From positions 2,325,501-2,389,500 of the forward strand of contig CP066886.1 in the NCBI GenBank assembly GCA_016745315.1: a stretch of DNA of 64,000 nucleotides, written 5' to 3'. The notes under the pieces are model-generated. The model was given only the letters and a program-made list of their open reading frames with translations. It did no database searches and was not told where the DNA came from. A program made the translations under genes and the position numbers. Below, one piece after another: positions 48,298-59,413 of this stretch. The stretch comes from Arthrospira sp. PCC 9108. Lineage in GTDB: Bacteria > Cyanobacteriota > Cyanobacteriia > Cyanobacteriales > Microcoleaceae. Positions within the stretch are counted from its first letter, which is position 1; each line of letters starts with the position of its first letter.

Positions 48298-49158
48298 TTA
48301 TTTTTCATTAATTGGGAAAGTTAACTGACCCTGAAAAACCGCTTGGGCTGGTCCAGTCATGTATAACCGTTGGTCTGTAGCTGACCATTCAATCTGTAGA
48401 CAACCCCCTGGAAGTTCTACAGTTACTTGGCGATCGCATCTTTGGGTTAATACTCCCGCCACCACAGAAGCACAAGCCCCAGTTCCACAGGCTAAAGTTA
48501 TCCCAGCACCCCTTTCCCAAACTCGCATTTTGACATAATCCGGTCGCACTACTTCAATAAATTCTGTATTGGTTCGTTCAGGAAAAGCCGGATGATGTTC
48601 AAACAACGGACCAATTTCCGTTAATGGAACACTAGCCACATCATCTACAAAAGTGATGCAGTGGGGGTTTCCCATACTCACGCAGGTAACAGACCAGGGC
48701 TGTCCTGCTACCTGTAGGGGAACATCGATAACCTTGAGGCTATTTTCAGATAGGGTGGTGGGAATTTCCGCCGCCAGTAGCCGTGGTAATCCCATATCTA
48801 CTTTAACCTGACCATCGGTTAAAAGTTGGGGACAGATCACCCCGGCGGCGGTATTAATTTTATAAGCGATCGCCGTCCCAGTTTTCCCTTCTAACTCAGC
48901 GATAAACTTAGCCAGACAGCGAATTCCATTCCCGCACATTTCCGGTTCGGACCCATCAGAGTTAAATATTCTCATGGTGTAGTCACTAGCCCCGTCACCG
49001 GGAAGGGCGAATATTACCCCATCAGCACCAATACCAAAATGGCGATCGCACATTTGCACAGCTTGTTTCTGTGTACAAATTGGCTCCGACTGATGACGGT
49101 TATCAATCAGAATAAAATCATTACCCAAACCGTGATACTTTGTAAACTCAATTGCCAT
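48298..49158 (-). CDS. dapF: Diaminopimelate epimerase
   Basis: It converts LL- to meso-diaminopimelate for lysine and peptidoglycan synthesis. Start chosen at the ATG at 49158 (MAIEFTKYHGLGNDF) because the upstream ATG at 49182 lies in the ribosome-binding stretch CAGGAGA. 286 residues. The two catalytic cysteines lie in MCGNGIRCLAKF and LACGTGACASVVAG, with both N- and C-terminal halves of the pseudo-symmetric fold. The divergent hfq neighbour is typical of cyanobacteria. Confidence 0.9.
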   Translation of the reverse strand: MAIEFTKYHGLGNDFILIDNRHQSEPICTQKQAVQMCDRHFGIGADGVIFALPGDGASDYTMRIFNSDGSEPEMCGNGIRCLAKFIAELEGKTGTAIAYKINTAAGVICPQLLTDGQVKVDMGLPRLLAAEIPTTLSENSLKVIDVPLQVAGQPWSVTCVSMGNPHCITFVDDVASVPLTEIGPLFEHHPAFPERTNTEFIEVVRPDYVKMRVWERGAGITLACGTGACASVVAGVLTQRCDRQVTVELPGGCLQIEWSATDQRLYMTGPAQAVFQGQLTFPINEK

Positions 49159-49201
49159 CACTGATATCTCAATCTCCTGCATTAATAATAACTAATCGAT
49201 T

Positions 49202-49414
49202 ATGCCCGAGTTCAATACCGATTTACCCAGCGTCCGCAAGTTACAAACCTACATCAAGGATAAACCCACTGTTAAGATTCAATTACTCACCGAAGATATG
49301 TTAGAGGGCCAAATGCTGTGGCAAGATCCTAACTGTATCTGTTTACAACCCCCACAGGGGGAACCGATTTTGGTCTGGCGAGAGGCGATCGCCTATATAC
49401 AAGCCAAATCTTGA
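49202..49414 (+). CDS. hfq: Cyanobacterial Hfq-type Sm-fold protein
   Basis: 70 residues. The sequence (PSVRKLQTYIKDKPTVKIQL, then EGQMLWQDPNCICL) follows the short divergent Hfq of cyanobacteria, lacking the canonical Sm2 KH. In Synechocystis this protein affects pilus function through PilB rather than classic sRNA pairing. It is divergent from dapF with 43 bases between, a conserved arrangement. Confidence 0.8.
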   Translation: MPEFNTDLPSVRKLQTYIKDKPTVKIQLLTEDMLEGQMLWQDPNCICLQPPQGEPILVWREAIAYIQAKS

Positions 49415-49438
49415 CCCTCTCCCCCTCTCCCCCTCTCC

Positions 49439-50415
49439 CCAGAGGGCGGGTTTATTTATCTTCCCCTTGGGAATCACCATTCACAGCACAACCCGCCCCT
49501 ACATCGGCACGGGAATCACCATTCACAGCACAACCTATGAGGGCGGGTTTATTTATCTTCCCCTTGGGAATGAGGATTCACAGCACAACCGGCCCCTACA
49601 TCGACATGGGAATCACCATTCACAGCACAACCTATGAGGGCGGGTTTATTTATCTTCCCCTTGGGAATGAGGATTCACAGCAGAACCCGCCCCTACATCG
49701 ACATGGGAATCACCATTCACAGCACAACCTATGAGGGCGGGTTTATTTATCTTCCCCTTGGGAATGAGGATTCACAGCACAACCGGCCCCTACATCGACA
49801 TGGGAATCACCATTCACAGCACAACCCGCCCCTACATCGACAATTGATAATCGTGGGTGAGGGCGGGTTTATTTATCTTCCCCTTGGGAATGAGGATTCA
49901 CAGCAGAACCCGCCCCTACATCGACATGGGAATCACTATTCACAGCACAACCCGCCCCTACATCGACAATTGATAATCGTGGGTGAGGGCGGGTTTATTT
50001 ATCTTCCCCTTGGGAATGAGGATTCACAGCACAACCCGCCCCTACATCGACAATTGATAATCGTGGGTGAGTGAGGGCGGGTTTATTTATCTTCCCCTTG
50101 GGAATGAGGATTCACAGCAGAACCCGCCCCTACATCGACACGGGAATCACTATTCACAGCACAACCCGCCCCTACATCGACAATTGATAATCGTGGGTGA
50201 GGGCGGGTTTATTTATCTTCCCCTTGGGAATGAGGATTCACAGCAGAACCCGCCCCTACATCGACAATTGATAATCGCCCCTACATCGACATGGGAATCA
50301 CCATTCACAGCACAACCCGCCCCTACATCGACAATTGATAATCGTGGGTGAGGGCGGGTTTATTTATCTTCCCCTTGGGAATGAGGATTCACAGCACAAC
50401 CCGCCCCTACATTAT
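49439..50415. repeat. Second tandem array (about 1 kb) of GGGCGGGTT-bounded repeats
   Basis: About nine large units, each GGGCGGGTTTATTTATCTTC...CCCGCCCCTACATCGAC with inner copies of CACCATTCACAGCACAACC. Unit lengths vary from about 95 to 125 bp. Long open frames across it come from the repeats and not from selection. It shares the GGGCGGGTT and ACCCGCCC ends with the array at 40548, but the inside is different. Confidence 0.9.
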
Positions 50416-50432
50416 CAATTATCCAGTTTTTC

Positions 50433-52616
50433 TTAACTCCAGAAATCATCAAGGTTCACGTTAGATATTTCTTGCTGTACCTCCTGGAAATAACTACTCT
50501 CAGTTAAATTAGCCACTTCTTGCTGACGTTTTTTATGATCAATTTCAATTTGCAACTCTTCCAATTGTCGTTTTAGTTCCTCCTCCTTGCGCTTCCGTTC
50601 AGTAATATCTTGAACAATTCCTTCGTAATACAACACATTGCCATTGTTATCATTCACGACACGGGCATCAATTTGAATCCAGATAATACTACGATCCTTG
50701 CAATAACAACGATATTCAAAATTTTTGACGGAATTTTGTTGAGACAACAAATATCTGAATTCCGTTCTTTTTTCTGGGTCTACATAAAGCTGCTCACTAA
50801 TGTTCGTAATACTTGCCATCAGTTCTTCAGGAGAATCATAGCCATAAATTCTGGCTAAAGCCGGATTAGCATTAATAAATTTGCCTTTAGGGGACGATTG
50901 AAAAATCCCTTCCAAAGCATTTTCAAAAATGCTGCGGTAGTTTTCCTCAGCAATACGCAAGGCTTCTTCTGCCTGTTTACGGTCGGTGATATCTCGCACC
51001 ATAATTAAAACTTCATCTTCTGCCAAAACCATAATTCGCACCTCTTCATCTACAGACTTATTATCCCGGATAATTTGATGCTCATAAACTTGTAACTTCC
51101 CAGTTATTAATGCTTGTTGAATATAGTGCATTAATTGTTCGTAATTATCCGGTAAATATTCCTGCACGCTGATTCCCTTCGGAAATGGCTGACCGGTTAA
51201 CAATTCTTCGCCACTACTATCTGCTGGCTCCAAACGATCGCTACCCACCACATCAAGATAACTACCATCCCCCTTAGCCCGAATCATTAAATCTGGAATA
51301 GTATTAACAATAGCCCGATTAGTCGCTTCACTTTGGCGGAGGGCATAAAATGATTGTTTCAGTTGTTGTGCCATACTATTAAAAGACCTCGCCAAGCCGT
51401 CGATTTCAATAATTGGGCTAGGTTTTACCTGTTGATCTAGTTCACCTTGCGCTAATTCATCAGCCGCATGGGAAACGCGCAAAATCGGTCGAGTGACCCA
51501 GCGAGAGGTCAAAATTCCCACAGCGATCGCCATTATTAACGCCGCCAAACTTAACCCGATAGACTTTTGACGACTCGCATTAATTTCGCTCATAAAATCC
51601 GACTCCGGAATCGTTAAAACTACCAACCAATCCAAATTGCCATCTTGAAATGGCACAACTTGAACATATTGTCGTTCCCCTGACCACTGAAAATCGAATT
51701 TTTTGACAGTTTGAATATTACCGAGGTCATTAAAGCGATCGCTCAGATAATTAGCCGTAGCCCGGACTGCACCATTTTCACTGGCGATCGCCATTAATCG
51801 TTCACGATCATTTCCAACAACCTTAAATGTAGGTTCTCCCGTAGAAGTAGCCACCAATTTACCAGAACGCTCCATAATAAAAGCCGTTCCAGTTTTACCA
51901 ATCTCCAAATTTCGCAAAAACCCACTCACCTCTTGGGGTAAAAAAAAGTCAGTTCCACAAACCCCAATCAGAGAACCATCCGTCAGACTATAAACCGGGA
52001 GACTTGCTGTTATGGTAGGTAATAGGGTAGAAAAAGAAAGATAAATCTCACTCCACACAGCCTTACTTTCCGCCTGTGCTGCTTTATACCAAGGTCTTTG
52101 GCGTGGATCATAAGGTTGTTCAAGAGTGCCAATTTGCTCAGTCCGATTTCCTTGTTCATCAAAAGCAAAATCCTGGCGCATAAAGTCAGTCCAGAAATTG
52201 CTATACACCATAATTACATTAGAACGGTCTTCTTGGTCGAGTCTACCTACCCCAAAAAAACTACCATCTTCGTCACCACAATAGACATAACTCAAGCTAG
52301 GATAAATCTGCATATGCTGCCATAATTTGTGTTCCCCAAAAGTGTTACTCACATTCAGATCACCATGGGAAAAATCATTAGCATTCAAACGATTAATAGT
52401 TTTGGGAATCTCCGTATAAGACGATAACTTTTCTGTAATTCGATTGGTCAGTTCACTCCGTAATTGGGTAGCTACATTATTCACAGCTTGTTGTCCACTG
52501 CGATAACCAATCCATCCTACTAAACCAACCCCTGCCACAATTTGCAAAAGAAACGGAATCAGTAGGGTTGTTCTGAGACGAAATCGACGAACAGGTGAGT
52601 TTTTATCGAGGTTCAT
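50433..52616 (-). CDS. Membrane sensor: Cache-HAMP-PAS-PAS protein without output domain
   Basis: 727 residues. Two membrane helices (residues 16-36 and about 348-370) bracket a large periplasmic dCache-type sensor. HAMP (RWVTRPILRVSHAADEL) follows, then two PAS domains ending in RDITDRKQAEEAL and QDITERKRKEEEL, then a charged coiled coil and a short tail (NVNLDDFWS). No kinase, GGDEF, EAL or cyclase domain is present. The tail resembles the linker before a cyclase in related proteins, so it may partner with a separate output protein. The gene is complete to its TAA. Confidence 0.75.
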   Translation of the reverse strand: MNLDKNSPVRRFRLRTTLLIPFLLQIVAGVGLVGWIGYRSGQQAVNNVATQLRSELTNRITEKLSSYTEIPKTINRLNANDFSHGDLNVSNTFGEHKLWQHMQIYPSLSYVYCGDEDGSFFGVGRLDQEDRSNVIMVYSNFWTDFMRQDFAFDEQGNRTEQIGTLEQPYDPRQRPWYKAAQAESKAVWSEIYLSFSTLLPTITASLPVYSLTDGSLIGVCGTDFFLPQEVSGFLRNLEIGKTGTAFIMERSGKLVATSTGEPTFKVVGNDRERLMAIASENGAVRATANYLSDRFNDLGNIQTVKKFDFQWSGERQYVQVVPFQDGNLDWLVVLTIPESDFMSEINASRQKSIGLSLAALIMAIAVGILTSRWVTRPILRVSHAADELAQGELDQQVKPSPIIEIDGLARSFNSMAQQLKQSFYALRQSEATNRAIVNTIPDLMIRAKGDGSYLDVVGSDRLEPADSSGEELLTGQPFPKGISVQEYLPDNYEQLMHYIQQALITGKLQVYEHQIIRDNKSVDEEVRIMVLAEDEVLIMVRDITDRKQAEEALRIAEENYRSIFENALEGIFQSSPKGKFINANPALARIYGYDSPEELMASITNISEQLYVDPEKRTEFRYLLSQQNSVKNFEYRCYCKDRSIIWIQIDARVVNDNNGNVLYYEGIVQDITERKRKEEELKRQLEELQIEIDHKKRQQEVANLTESSYFQEVQQEISNVNLDDFWS

Positions 52617-52812
52617 AGCAAGTTTAAATCAGACAGTTGGCATAGGGGTAAAAATTTTTACCCCTACAGTGTCACACCCCCGACTTAACGGCAGCCAGGG
52701 ATATTAAGATGTTGACGAAATAGTTTTAGGTGGCAGAAATGTCCGACATAAAGTTAGGTTAACCTGGGTGTTAGCCTACCTAATATCTGGAACTATGAAT
52801 AGTCGAGACTGT

Positions 52813-53853
52813 TTAAAAGTCATGTAGATCATCACCTCCCGCAATCCACTCTTCTAAATTGCGATCGCTTTTAGCTACATTAAACAGATGTAAACCAAAA
52901 TCCCGTGATAGGTCTTCACACACCTTCACACCTCGAATGCTATTACCTTTAGCATCCAAAGGCGGCGAAAATATACCAATTCCCAACTTTCCTGGTACCA
53001 CCGCTAAAATACCGCCGCCTACGCCACTTTTTGCAGGTATTCCCACCCGATAAGCCCATTCTCCTGATGCGTCATACATCCCACAGGTTAGCATCACACT
53101 AATGATATCCTGCACATAATGTTCATCAACAGCCCGTTGCTTAGTGATTGGATTAATACCCCCATTAGACAGGGTCGCTGAAATCATTGCTAAATCTTTA
53201 GCATTGACCAGAATTGAACATTGCTGAAAGTACAGGTCTAAGGTTTCATCAATTTTGTCGCTGACCATACCAAAGTTCAGCATCAAATAAGCCATAGCCC
53301 GATTTCGGTTTCCCGTGGCTTTCTCGGAGAGAAAAACAGGGACGTTAATATCATGATCTCGTCCCGTGTAGCCTTTGAACATTTCTAGCAATCTTTTCAG
53401 GCGTTCGGTGCTGTTTTGACCTTTGATTAAATCTGCGGTGGCGATCGCTCCAGCATTTACCATAGGATTATAGGGGCGGTTTGTCACCTCATCCAACACA
53501 ATAGCGTTAAAGGCTTCCCCAGTCGGTTCCACACTCACCTTACTATTGACATATTCCCGGCCATAATCTGCCAACGCCAAACCAAATACAAACGGTTTAG
53601 AAATAGATTGAATTGTGAACAACTGATCACAATTTCCCACCTCAAAAATCTGCTCATCTTTAGTCACTACGCAAATCCCGAACCATTCCGGTTTTGCCAA
53701 TGCTAACTCAGGAATATAATCAGCTACTTTGCCCTCATTCAGTGGCTGATATTTTTCGTATAAATCATTTAAATAGTTACGAAATGGCGAGACCATTGCT
53801 GCAAGAGAACTCGTCAGAGATTGTAGATCCCCTAAATCAGACATAATTTTCAT
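52813..53853 (-). CDS. glsA: Glutaminase
   Basis: It hydrolyses glutamine to glutamate and ammonia. 346 residues; about 40 longer than the usual 305 at both ends. Motifs are the serine-dependent type: IQSISKPFVFGLALAD (SxxK), NPMVNAGAIATADLIKG, and AKSGVGGGI (K/SGG motif). An N-terminal region (DYIPELAL) matches. ATG at 53853 overlaps the stop of the ParA-like gene in ATGA, so the two were an operon. C-terminal residues are acidic. Confidence 0.85.
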   Translation of the reverse strand: MKIMSDLGDLQSLTSSLAAMVSPFRNYLNDLYEKYQPLNEGKVADYIPELALAKPEWFGICVVTKDEQIFEVGNCDQLFTIQSISKPFVFGLALADYGREYVNSKVSVEPTGEAFNAIVLDEVTNRPYNPMVNAGAIATADLIKGQNSTERLKRLLEMFKGYTGRDHDINVPVFLSEKATGNRNRAMAYLMLNFGMVSDKIDETLDLYFQQCSILVNAKDLAMISATLSNGGINPITKQRAVDEHYVQDIISVMLTCGMYDASGEWAYRVGIPAKSGVGGGILAVVPGKLGIGIFSPPLDAKGNSIRGVKVCEDLSRDFGLHLFNVAKSDRNLEEWIAGGDDLHDF

Positions 53854-54100
53854 CCCTCCATAATTTGATTGGCAACTTTAGCAAATTCTTTACTGACTGG
53901 ATGTTCAGGATATTTCACACAAAACACCCCTTCACTAGCCAGTTGTAGTAAATCTTCCGACAAAGGAAACACACCCGCCACAGTTTCGCCGTATGTTTGT
54001 TCTACCTTTTGTTTGAGTGCGTCTAAATTAAGTTTACTATGGGCTTTGTTGATAGCCAGCAGCATTCTCCTAACATTTAACTGTCTAGCCACATCTATGG
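53850..54100 (-). pseudogene. ParA/MinD-like ATPase, C-terminal remnant
   Basis: The C-terminal 82 codons (TIDVARQLNVRRMLLAINKA, then GVFPLSEDLLQLAS) resemble the tail of MinD/ParA ATPases. The Walker A and switch regions are missing because an IS630 is inserted at TA 54101. It overlaps glsA by four bases, which suggests that the intact pair worked together. Confidence 0.6.
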
Positions 54101-54102
54101 TA

Positions 54103-55055
54103 TAGCACAAGACAGAACAGTGAGGACGTATAATGGCAAGGATATCTACAGAAGACCCAAAATGCCAGCCCCCTACAGTTACGACCTTAGACAAAAAGTT
54201 ATCAATGCAATTGAACTATACGGTATGTCCAAAACCAAAGCCAGTCAATTTTTCCATCTCAGCCGGAACACTATCAATCTCTGGCTCCAAAGAAAAGCAC
54301 AGACCGGAGACTTCCTCCCTAAACCTAATCGCCCACCTGGCAATAACCACAAAATTACCGACTGGCACAAATTCAAGGCTTTTGCCCAAGAGCATGGCGA
54401 CAAAACCTCCGCTCAAATGGCTCAACTTTGGGATGACGACATCTCTCCTCGCACCATATCCAGAACCTTGAAGAAAATTGGCTTCACCAGAAAACAACTT
54501 ACGGCTACCAAGAACGTGATCAGCAACAGCGAGAGGAGTTTATTGCTCAGATTGAACATATGGAGCCGGAAGGGTTGGTTTACCTCGATGAAGCTGGCAT
54601 GAATAGTCAAGACTCGGATTATCCTTATGGTTACTGCCAGGAAGGACAACGCTTCGATGCCCTCAAATCCGGGAAGAGGCAGGGCAGGGTGAGCTATATG
54701 GCGGCATGGTGTTATCAACAACTCTTAGCCCCCGATCGCTTTGAGGGTTGTTGTAATCGGACAGTGTTTGAGTTGTAGTTGGAGTTTATCTTAATTCCAA
54801 CATTGAAGCCAGGTCAGACTCTAGTATTTGACAATGCAACGTTTCATAAAGGGGGGCGGCAGGCTGAACTGGTGGAGGCAGCTCAATGCCGTTTACTCTA
54901 TCTTCCGCCTTATTCGCCAGACCTCAACAAGATAGAGAAATGTTGGTCGTGGTTGAAAGCCCGCATTCGCCATTGCACGTGAGCAGTTTGATTCTCTCGA
55001 TGATGCCATGGATTCCGTTCTCACAGCTGCGTCCTAACTACCTTGACTAATGCTA
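54103..55055 (+). mobile_element. Degenerate IS630-family element at a rearrangement junction
   Basis: Inverted ends begin TAGCACAAGAC and TAGCATTAGTC, flanked by TA (54101-54102 and 55056-55057). The left flank is the ParA-like gene; the right flank is element A terminal repeat (ATTGTCACCAG as at 15967-15977). The two flanks do not belong together, so this copy marks a recombination between two IS copies or a secondary deletion. Confidence 0.75.
54162..55037 (+). pseudogene. IS630-family transposase with two shifts and one stop
   Basis: It starts MPAPYSYDLRQKVINAI with an IS630 helix-turn-helix. After FTRK a missing A shifts the frame into TTYGYQERDQQQREEF, then YLDEAG, then a TAG in FEL*LEF, then FDNATFHK and LPPYSPDLNKIEK. 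A further shift after RHCT restores EQFDSLDDAM. DDE positions (LDEAG, FDNAT, NKIEK) are retained. Confidence 0.7.
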
Positions 55056-55785
55056 TAATTGTCACCAGTGTGCGAAACGTTCAGGCATGAAATAGGGTTG
55101 CAATACCCGAAATAACCGCCTGGTGGGGACTTTAGCCCCTCGGATGAATATAAGGAACACATTCCTGACCATCCTCATAACTGTTTATATGTCCCAACGA
55201 TTTGTATCACTATGATACCAAATCAAGGCAGGGAGCCCAAGGTCAATACACTCTGTAACAAATCGTAATAATTATTAACATAACAGAAGTTACGAAGCAG
55301 AAATGAGGGCAACGGCGATAGCCACCCCCAGTTTCAGGATACACAACCCGTCAGATTGAAGCGGGGAACGGAAGGCGTGAAGTAGAACCTACTACCAAAT
55401 GCGACCACTGCCAACCATCCATGACTAAGGAAATCTGAATGTTCCGACTTGAACCATCGTCACAAGTAGGTAGCGAAATAGGTTGAGACGCTGCGCTCAA
55501 AAGAGTAAGGGGAAAAGTAGGGTAATATTGGCAACACCTACACAGACCTTTAAAAGTACCCCGGTGGAAAGGACAAGTCTAAAGATGGAATGCCCATATA
55601 AACGGAACGTTTTAACCCCTTCTGGGCTCTGACAATCTGGTCGAGAAAGTCAGTAGTGAAAAGTGTAAGCGTAAGCCCATTAGGGGGTGAGATGTGACCA
55701 GAAGCCAATGCCCGACTGTAATGGTAGGGATATGCTAACGGGTCACGGTTTGATTGTAAAGAAATAGAGCCTAGTAGGTGTACAG

Positions 55786-56357
55786 ATGGCGATAGCGAGT
55801 TCAAAGAAAGGGTTTGGGAAACCAAAACTAATCAAGACTACGAACAACGCATGGAAGGCAATCCCATGGACTAAGGTTCAACGGAAAGTTTTTAAGCTCC
55901 AAAAGAGTATATTTCAAGCATATAAATCGGGACAGAATGCAAAGGTTAGAAGGTGGCAACGTCTATTGGTGAAATCATACTATGCCCGACTCTTAGCAGT
56001 GCGACGAGTGACTCAAGACAATCAAGGAAAAAGGACGGCTGGAGTAGACGGGGTTATCACAATCTCCCCTAAACAAAGACTGGAATTGACCGAGAAAATC
56101 AAAGGAAATCTCAAAGCAAAGGCACTTAGGAGAGTATGGATACCAAAACCTGGTAGGGATGAAAAAAGCGGGAATGGGAATACCCACAATCCAAGATAGA
56201 GCTAGGCAAGCCTTGGTTAAATCGGCACTTGAGCCCGAATGGGAATCAAGATTTGAAGGCACTAGCTACGGGTTCAGGCTAGGAAGGTCAGCCCACGACG
56301 CAATAACCAGAATTTACCAAAGTATTAACAAAGGTGAATACTATGTATTGGATGCAG
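55786..56357 (+). pseudogene. L1-R intron-encoded RT, N-terminal part
   Basis: ATG at 55786 opens MAIASSKKGFGKPKL and RT0-RT2 motifs without the repeat insertion. The A6 shift occurs after GRDEK (about 56160), then the frame KKAGMGIPTIQDRARQ runs to LDA at 56357 where L2 enters. The RT continues at 61533. Residue differences from L1's N terminus show that this is an independent intron. Confidence 0.75.
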
Positions 56358-57572
56358 GTGCGAGACGTTCGGGTATGAAATAGGGCTTAAATGCCCGAAA
56401 TAACTACCCGGTGAGGATTCCAGCTCCGAATCTGGATATAAGGAGACCTCTCCTGAGCATCCTCATAACTGATTATATGTCCCGACGCTTAGGGAACTAA
56501 GCAAAGCAGGGAACTCAAGGTCATAAACGAACTGAGAAATCAGGGAGTAGAGAGTAACGGCGATAGCCACCCCCAGTTTTGGAAATCATAACTCCAGGAT
56601 TGAAGCGGGGGAACGGAAGGCGTAGGTCGGAACCCACCTCCTACTCGACCACTGCCAACCATCTATGATTAAGGAGACTGAATGTCCGGCTTGAACCATC
56701 GTAATACACTAGCAGCGAAATAGGTTGACACGCTGCGCCCAAAAGGGCAAGGGGAAAAGTAGGGGGTTCGTGCGACTACCTACACAGACCTTTAAAAGTA
56801 CCCCGGTTCTGAGGACAAATCTAACGATGGAATGCCCATATAAACGGAACGTTGGTGCGAGACGTTCAGGCAAAAAATAAGGTTGAAATACCTGAAATAA
56901 CCGCCTGGTGGGGACTTAAACCCCTTGGTTGAATATAAGGAGATCTCTCCTGACCATCCTCATAACTGTTTATATGTCCCAACGATTAGTATCCCACGAT
57001 ACAAATCAAGGCAGGGAACCCAAGGTCAAAACCAACTAACTCATACAAATTACTTATACAAATTCTACAAATAGATAAGTAGAAGTTAGAGAGTCAGGGT
57101 AACGGCGATAGCCACCCCCAGTTTTGGGAATCACAACCCCAGGATTGAAGCGGGGAACGGAAGGCTCCAAGGTGTAACCCAACACCAGAATCGAGACCAC
57201 TGCCAACCATCCATGATTAGGGAAACCGAATGTCCGGCTTGAACCATCGTAATGATTGGGCAGCGAAACAGGTTGATACGCTGCGCTCAAAAGAGCAAGG
57301 GGAAAAGTAGGAACTTCAATGTCATAACTACACAGACCTTTAAAAGTACCCCGGTGGAAAGGACAAATCTAAAGATGGAATGCCCATATAAACGGAACGT
57401 TTTAACCCCTCTTAGGCTCTGATAATCTGGTCGAGAAAGTCAGTAGTGAAAGTGTAAGCGTAAGCCTATTAGGGGGTGAGATGTGACCAGAAGCCAACGC
57501 CAGACTGTAATGGTAGGGATATGCTAACGGGTCACGGTTTGATTGTAAGAATAGAGTCTAGTAGGTGTACAA

Positions 57573-59413
57573 ATGGCGATAGCGAGTTTAAAGAAAGGAT
57601 TTGGCAAGCCCAAACCAATCAAGACTACGAACAACGCATGGAAGGCCATCCCATGGACTAAGGTTCAACGGAAAGTTTTCAAGCTCCAAAAGAGTATATT
57701 TCAAGCAGCTAAATCGGGACAGGACGCAAAGGTAAGAAGGCTGCAACGTCTATTGGTGAAATCATATTATGCCCGACTCTTAGCAGTGCGACTGTAGGGG
57801 CGGGTTCCACGGTCAGCCATGCTTCCCAACAGTCAGCTTAATAAACCCGCCCCCCAAGCGGGTCAAGGTAAAAAGACGGTTGGAGTAGATGGTGTGATAG
57901 CAATATCCCCTAAACAAAGGCTAGAAATGACCGAGAAAATCAAAGGAAACCTCAAAGCAAAACCACTGCGAAGGGTGTGGATTCCAAAACCTGGTAGGGA
58001 TGAAAAAAGCTGGAATAGGAATTCCCACAATCCAAGATAGAGCCAGGCAAGCCTTGGTTAAGTCGGCACTTGAGCCCGAATGGGAGTCAAGATTTGAGGG
58101 CACTAGCTATGGGTTCCGTCCCGGACGGTCAGCCCAGGACGCAATTGGTAGAATTTACACTGCCATAAATCAAGGACAATACTATGTACTTGATGCAGAT
58201 ATAGCGAAATGCTCTTACCGTGAACCATGATTATCTACTGTCCAAAATTCATTGTCCAAGCTGCCTAAAAAGAGACCTGAAACAATGGCTCAAAGCAGGC
58301 GTGCTAGATAACGGTGTATTTGAGGATACAGAAGCAGGGACACCCCAGGGAGGGGTAATAAGTCCAATACTCGCCAACATCGCACTGTTGGGAGTAGAAA
58401 GGCTAGTTAAAGGAATGTATCCAAATAAAGGCACAGCCACTCAGGTGAACCTTATAAGATATGCCGATGATTTTGTGGTCATCTCCAAAGACCTAGGAAT
58501 CATTGAACAGTGCCAAACTGCTATCACCAAATGGTTAAAACCGGTAGGATTAGAGATTAAACCCGAAAAGACTCGAATTGGTCACACACTCAAACCTATT
58601 GAGTATAATGGCAAAACAGAAGAACCTGGGTTTGATTTTCTCGGATTCAATATCAGGCAATACCCAGTAGGAAAATACAAGTCTGGAAAAACAGGGGGAT
58701 ATAAGAGTCGATTAATCGGACATAAAACCCACATAAAACCCAGCCAAAAAGCAGTTGTTGCCCACACAGAAGTGATAAAAGGTGTAATTAAACGATATAA
58801 GACAGCACCTCAATCAGCCCTGATAAGTAGACTAAACCCAATTATAAGAGGATGGGCAAACTATTACTCAGCAGTAGTCTCAACAGAGACCTTCAATAAG
58901 CTAGATAATACAATCTGGCAAATGTTAAGGGCATGGACAGTATCAAGATGCGGAAAGGCAAGTTACAAAAAGCTAAGTAATTATTTCAGACATGGAACAA
59001 TTAAACTTAGCAATGGGAAAGAAAGACACGAAAATTGGCTATTCCAAACCAAAGATGGGATACATCTATTCAAACACATCTGGACCCCAATTGTCAGACA
59101 CACCCTAATACGCCCCGACGCAACACTTTATGACGGAAATTGGACTTACTGGGCCACCAGGAAAGGACAAGCAATCGACACGCCAATTAGGGTAGCAAAA
59201 CTACTCAAAAAACCAAAAGGTAGATGTACCTGGTGCGGGCAATTCTTTACCCCATCAGATTTAATTGAAGTAGACCACATTGTACCTAGAAGCCAAGGCG
59301 GAAAGGATGAATACAAGAATCTTCAATTATTACATCGCCATTGTCACGATGATAAAACAGCTCTTGATGAAAGAGATGTTGCTGTACTCTTAACAAAGAG
59401 ACGGTCAAACTAG
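57573..59413 (+). pseudogene. L3 copy 2 RT/maturase/HNH
   Basis: N-terminal RT 57573-57797, repeat insertion at 57794-57856, A6 shift at about 58003, the CTCTTACCGTG lesion after motif A at about 58213, then a 397-codon open frame (58220-59413) with GTPQGG, YADD, maturase and the HNH motif CTWCGQFF...VDHIVPRS. It lacks the 3596 frameshift of the left copy. Confidence 0.8.
57794..57856 (+). repeat. GGGCGGGTT-ended short repeat in L3 copy 2 RT
   Basis: Same 63 bp repeat and site as at 2846-2908. Confidence 0.75.

Noticed and set aside
49411..50351. Long open frames with repeated peptide units
   Set aside because: They exist because repeat units lack stops in one frame. No start, ribosome site or composition supports coding, and the unit lengths vary.
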